This document shows, piece after piece, positions 29,646-31,202 of a DNA stretch of 31,202 nt. Every line of letters begins with the position of its first letter. Within the stretch, counting starts at the first letter, position 1. The translations under genes were made by a program, and so were the position numbers. The notes under the pieces are model-generated. The model was not told where the DNA came from and did no database searches. It saw only the letters and a list, made by a program, of their open reading frames with translations. Source of the stretch: Actinomycetota bacterium (GTDB lineage: Bacteria; Actinomycetota; Thermoleophilia; Solirubrobacterales; Solirubrobacteraceae); the NCBI GenBank assembly GCA_005788585.1, contig SYBY01000528.1:1-31202 (forward strand). Direction: 5' to 3'.

Positions 29646-30437
29646 ATGCGCATGCGACGACTGGGCTGGGCGGGAATCGAGCTGGAGGCCGGCGACGACC
29701 GGCTCGTCATCGACCCGCTGGTCGACCCCGGGATCTTCTCGGCGTTCCTGGGGCCGGAGGCCGAGCCACTCATCGCGCCCGAGCCGGGCGCCGCGCGTGC
29801 CGCGCTGCTGACGCACCTGCACCGCGATCACGCAGACGTGGGCGCCCTCGACGCCGCGGTGGCGTCCGGCGGCGAGGTCCTGCGACCGGACGCTGCGCAG
29901 GCCACGGAGTTCGACGAGTTCGTGACGGGAGAGGCCGAGCGCGGGCTCGCGGAGACCGGCCGGCCGCAGGTCATGGTGCGCGCGGGCGAGGGGCGGCGGC
30001 TCGGCGCGTTCCAGGTCACCGCACTGCCGGCAGTCGACGGGCTCGGGTCGCCACAGGTGTCGTGGCTCGTCGAGGCCGGCGGCCGCCGGGTGGTGCACGG
30101 CGGCGACACGCTGTGGCACGGCGGCTGGTGGTCGATCGCCGCCGTGGCCGGACCGATCCACGTCGCCTGCCTCCCGGCCAACGGCGTCGAGATCGACTAC
30201 CCGAACCTCCAGCCCGCGGCCGACGGCGTGCCCGCGGTGATGACGCCCGAGCAGTCCGTGCAGGCGGCGCGGGCGCTCCGTGCCGACACGCTCGTGCCGA
30301 TGCACGACGTGCGGATGTTCGAGCACGAGACCTACTACCGCCCCGTCACCGGCGCGCGTCAGCGGCTCGCCGACGCGGGGGCAGCGGCGGGGGTGGCCGT
30401 GCGGATCACCGCGCCGGGGGACTGGATCGAGGTCTGA
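29646..30437 (+). CDS. Metallo-beta-lactamase-fold hydrolase, UlaG/YtnP-like
   Basis: A 263-residue MBL-fold metal-dependent hydrolase. The metal-binding motif is LTHLHRDHADVG (His57, His59, Asp61, His62). Further ligands are probably His in VVHGGDTLWHGGW, with Asp, and the late His in LVPMHDVRMFEHE. The beginning (MRMRRLGWAGIELEAGDDRLVIDP) is typical of the UlaG-like branch. GGAGG at 29633-29637 sits eight bases before ATG 29646. The gene is controlled with the divergent TetR gene through the repeats between them. Substrate is unknown. Its 3' end overlaps the exporter gene by 79 bases tail to tail. Confidence 0.88.
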   Translation: MRMRRLGWAGIELEAGDDRLVIDPLVDPGIFSAFLGPEAEPLIAPEPGAARAALLTHLHRDHADVGALDAAVASGGEVLRPDAAQATEFDEFVTGEAERGLAETGRPQVMVRAGEGRRLGAFQVTALPAVDGLGSPQVSWLVEAGGRRVVHGGDTLWHGGWWSIAAVAGPIHVACLPANGVEIDYPNLQPAADGVPAVMTPEQSVQAARALRADTLVPMHDVRMFEHETYYRPVTGARQRLADAGAAAGVAVRITAPGDWIEV

Positions 30438-31202
30438 TTGGCAGCTTCCGGTTCCGGTTGCGCGGGCAGGGTCAGGAGGCACAGCACGGCACCCGCGGCG
30501 CACACCCCGGCGGCGACCAGGCAACCGGCCTGCATCCCGTCGAAGAAGCCCTGCGAGGCGAGACCGAACAGCGCGGTCCCCGCCTCGCCGGCGCCGGCGT
30601 CGCCGAGGCGCTCGGTGGCGATGAGTGCCGCGCCCACGGACTCGCGTGCCGCCTCGACCGCCTCGCCGGGCACCGCGCGCGCGGCGGATGAGGCGAACGC
30701 GTCGGCGTACAGCGACGCGTAGACGCTGCCGATGACCGCGACGCCCAGCGTGGCGCCCAGCTCGCGGGCCGTGTCGTTGATCGCCGACCCGATCCCGGCC
30801 TTCGCCTCGCTCACGGCGCCCATGATCGACTCGGTCGCGGGCGCGCTCGTCAGGCCCATGCCGGTGCCGAGGAACAGCATCTGGCCGACGATCGTCGAGT
30901 ACGCCGTGCTCGCATCCGCCGTCGACGTCCAGGCGTAGGCGACGGCGAGCATCGCGAGGCCACCGCCGACGACGAACTTCGTCCCGCGCCGCACGGCGAG
31001 CTGCGTGCCGACGATCGACCCCACGGCCACCGACGTCGCGACCGGCAGGATCCGCAGGCCCGTCTCCAGCGGGCCGTAGCCCTTGAGGAACTGGAAGTAC
31101 TGCGTGATGAGGAAGATGAAGCCGGCCAGCGCGAAGAACGCGACGGTGATGGAGACCGACGCCGCGCTGAAGCGCAGGTTGCGGAACACGCGGACGTCGA
31201 GC
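30359..31202 (-). CDS. MFS drug exporter, DHA2 (EmrB/QacA) type, C-terminal part
   Basis: The 3' portion of a gene that continues past the right edge; the frame stays open to the last bases. At least 276 residues are visible, with about six hydrophobic segments (for example ITVAFFALAGFIFLITQYF, VGQMLFLGTGMGL, LGVAVIGSVYASLYADAF and AGCLVAAGVCAAGAVLCLL). The segment GSAINDTARELGATLGVAVIG is characteristic of 14-helix DHA2 drug:proton antiporters. The C-terminal tail is cytoplasmic and Ala/Pro-rich. It converges on the MBL-fold gene and overlaps it by 79 bases. Substrates cannot be told from the sequence. Confidence 0.88.
   Translation of the reverse strand, partial: LDVRVFRNLRFSAASVSITVAFFALAGFIFLITQYFQFLKGYGPLETGLRILPVATSVAVGSIVGTQLAVRRGTKFVVGGGLAMLAVAYAWTSTADASTAYSTIVGQMLFLGTGMGLTSAPATESIMGAVSEAKAGIGSAINDTARELGATLGVAVIGSVYASLYADAFASSAARAVPGEAVEAARESVGAALIATERLGDAGAGEAGTALFGLASQGFFDGMQAGCLVAAGVCAAGAVLCLLTLPAQPEPEAANQTSIQSPGAVIRTATPAAAPASASR

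Overview
This is a GC-rich, gene-dense stretch of an actinobacterial chromosome. I see no tRNA, rRNA, CRISPR array or insertion sequence, and no gap longer than about 300 bases. GTG starts, four-base stop/start overlaps, many TetR-type regulators and apparently leaderless promoters all fit Actinomycetota. The C-terminal half of the RCC1-repeat protein (22874-24697) resembles a domain I associate with secreted proteins of Thermoleophilia (Solirubrobacter, Conexibacter and Patulibacter relatives). I therefore lean towards that class; this is inference from memory.

Layout. 1-1656: a DrrB-like ABC-2 permease and an NmrA-like NAD(P)-binding protein. 1666-3905: a secreted SGNH esterase (minus strand), two unknown co-transcribed genes, and a small thioredoxin-fold protein of the glutathione S-transferase type. 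3970-14012: an aromatic-type catabolic cluster. It holds two ACMSD-family amidohydrolases, a TetR regulator, then a tight six-gene operon: fumarylacetoacetase-family hydrolase, MhpA-like FAD hydroxylase, NmrA-like protein, type I extradiol dioxygenase, AMP-forming acyl-CoA ligase and cytochrome P450. 14041-19726: an amidase and a secreted lipase on the minus strand, a divergent PucR-type regulator, a secreted SnoaL/NTF2-like protein and a divergent TetR regulator. 19897-22490: a MarR regulator followed by the large and small subunits of a B12-dependent acyl-CoA mutase whose substrate-pocket residues match isobutyryl-CoA mutase. 22553-24697: a LapA-like membrane protein and the secreted RCC1-repeat protein. 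24832-26644: a fluoride-export operon of two CrcB/FluC subunits plus a protein made of three fused DUF190 domains. 26652-31202: a methyltransferase, a DUF202 membrane protein, a secreted CsgG-like protein, a TetR regulator divergent from a metallo-beta-lactamase-fold hydrolase, and the 3' part of a DHA2-type drug exporter.

How the genes work together. In the catabolic cluster the P450 and FAD hydroxylase would prepare a dihydroxylated ring. The extradiol enzyme would open it, and the FAH-family hydrolase and amidohydrolases would process the product. The ligase would make a CoA thioester, and the TetR protein probably controls the set through similar sites upstream of 3970 and 6743. The substrate is unknown.

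Most notable: (1) this catabolic cluster, including a Tat-exported amidohydrolase paralogue that has Asp where the family's catalytic His should be; (2) a triple-DUF190 protein coupled to two FluC subunits, possibly a single-chain version of a PII-like trimer; (3) a recurrent -10 element lying exactly six bases before start codons (TANNNT in five cases, GATGAT in three), which points to widespread leaderless transcription.
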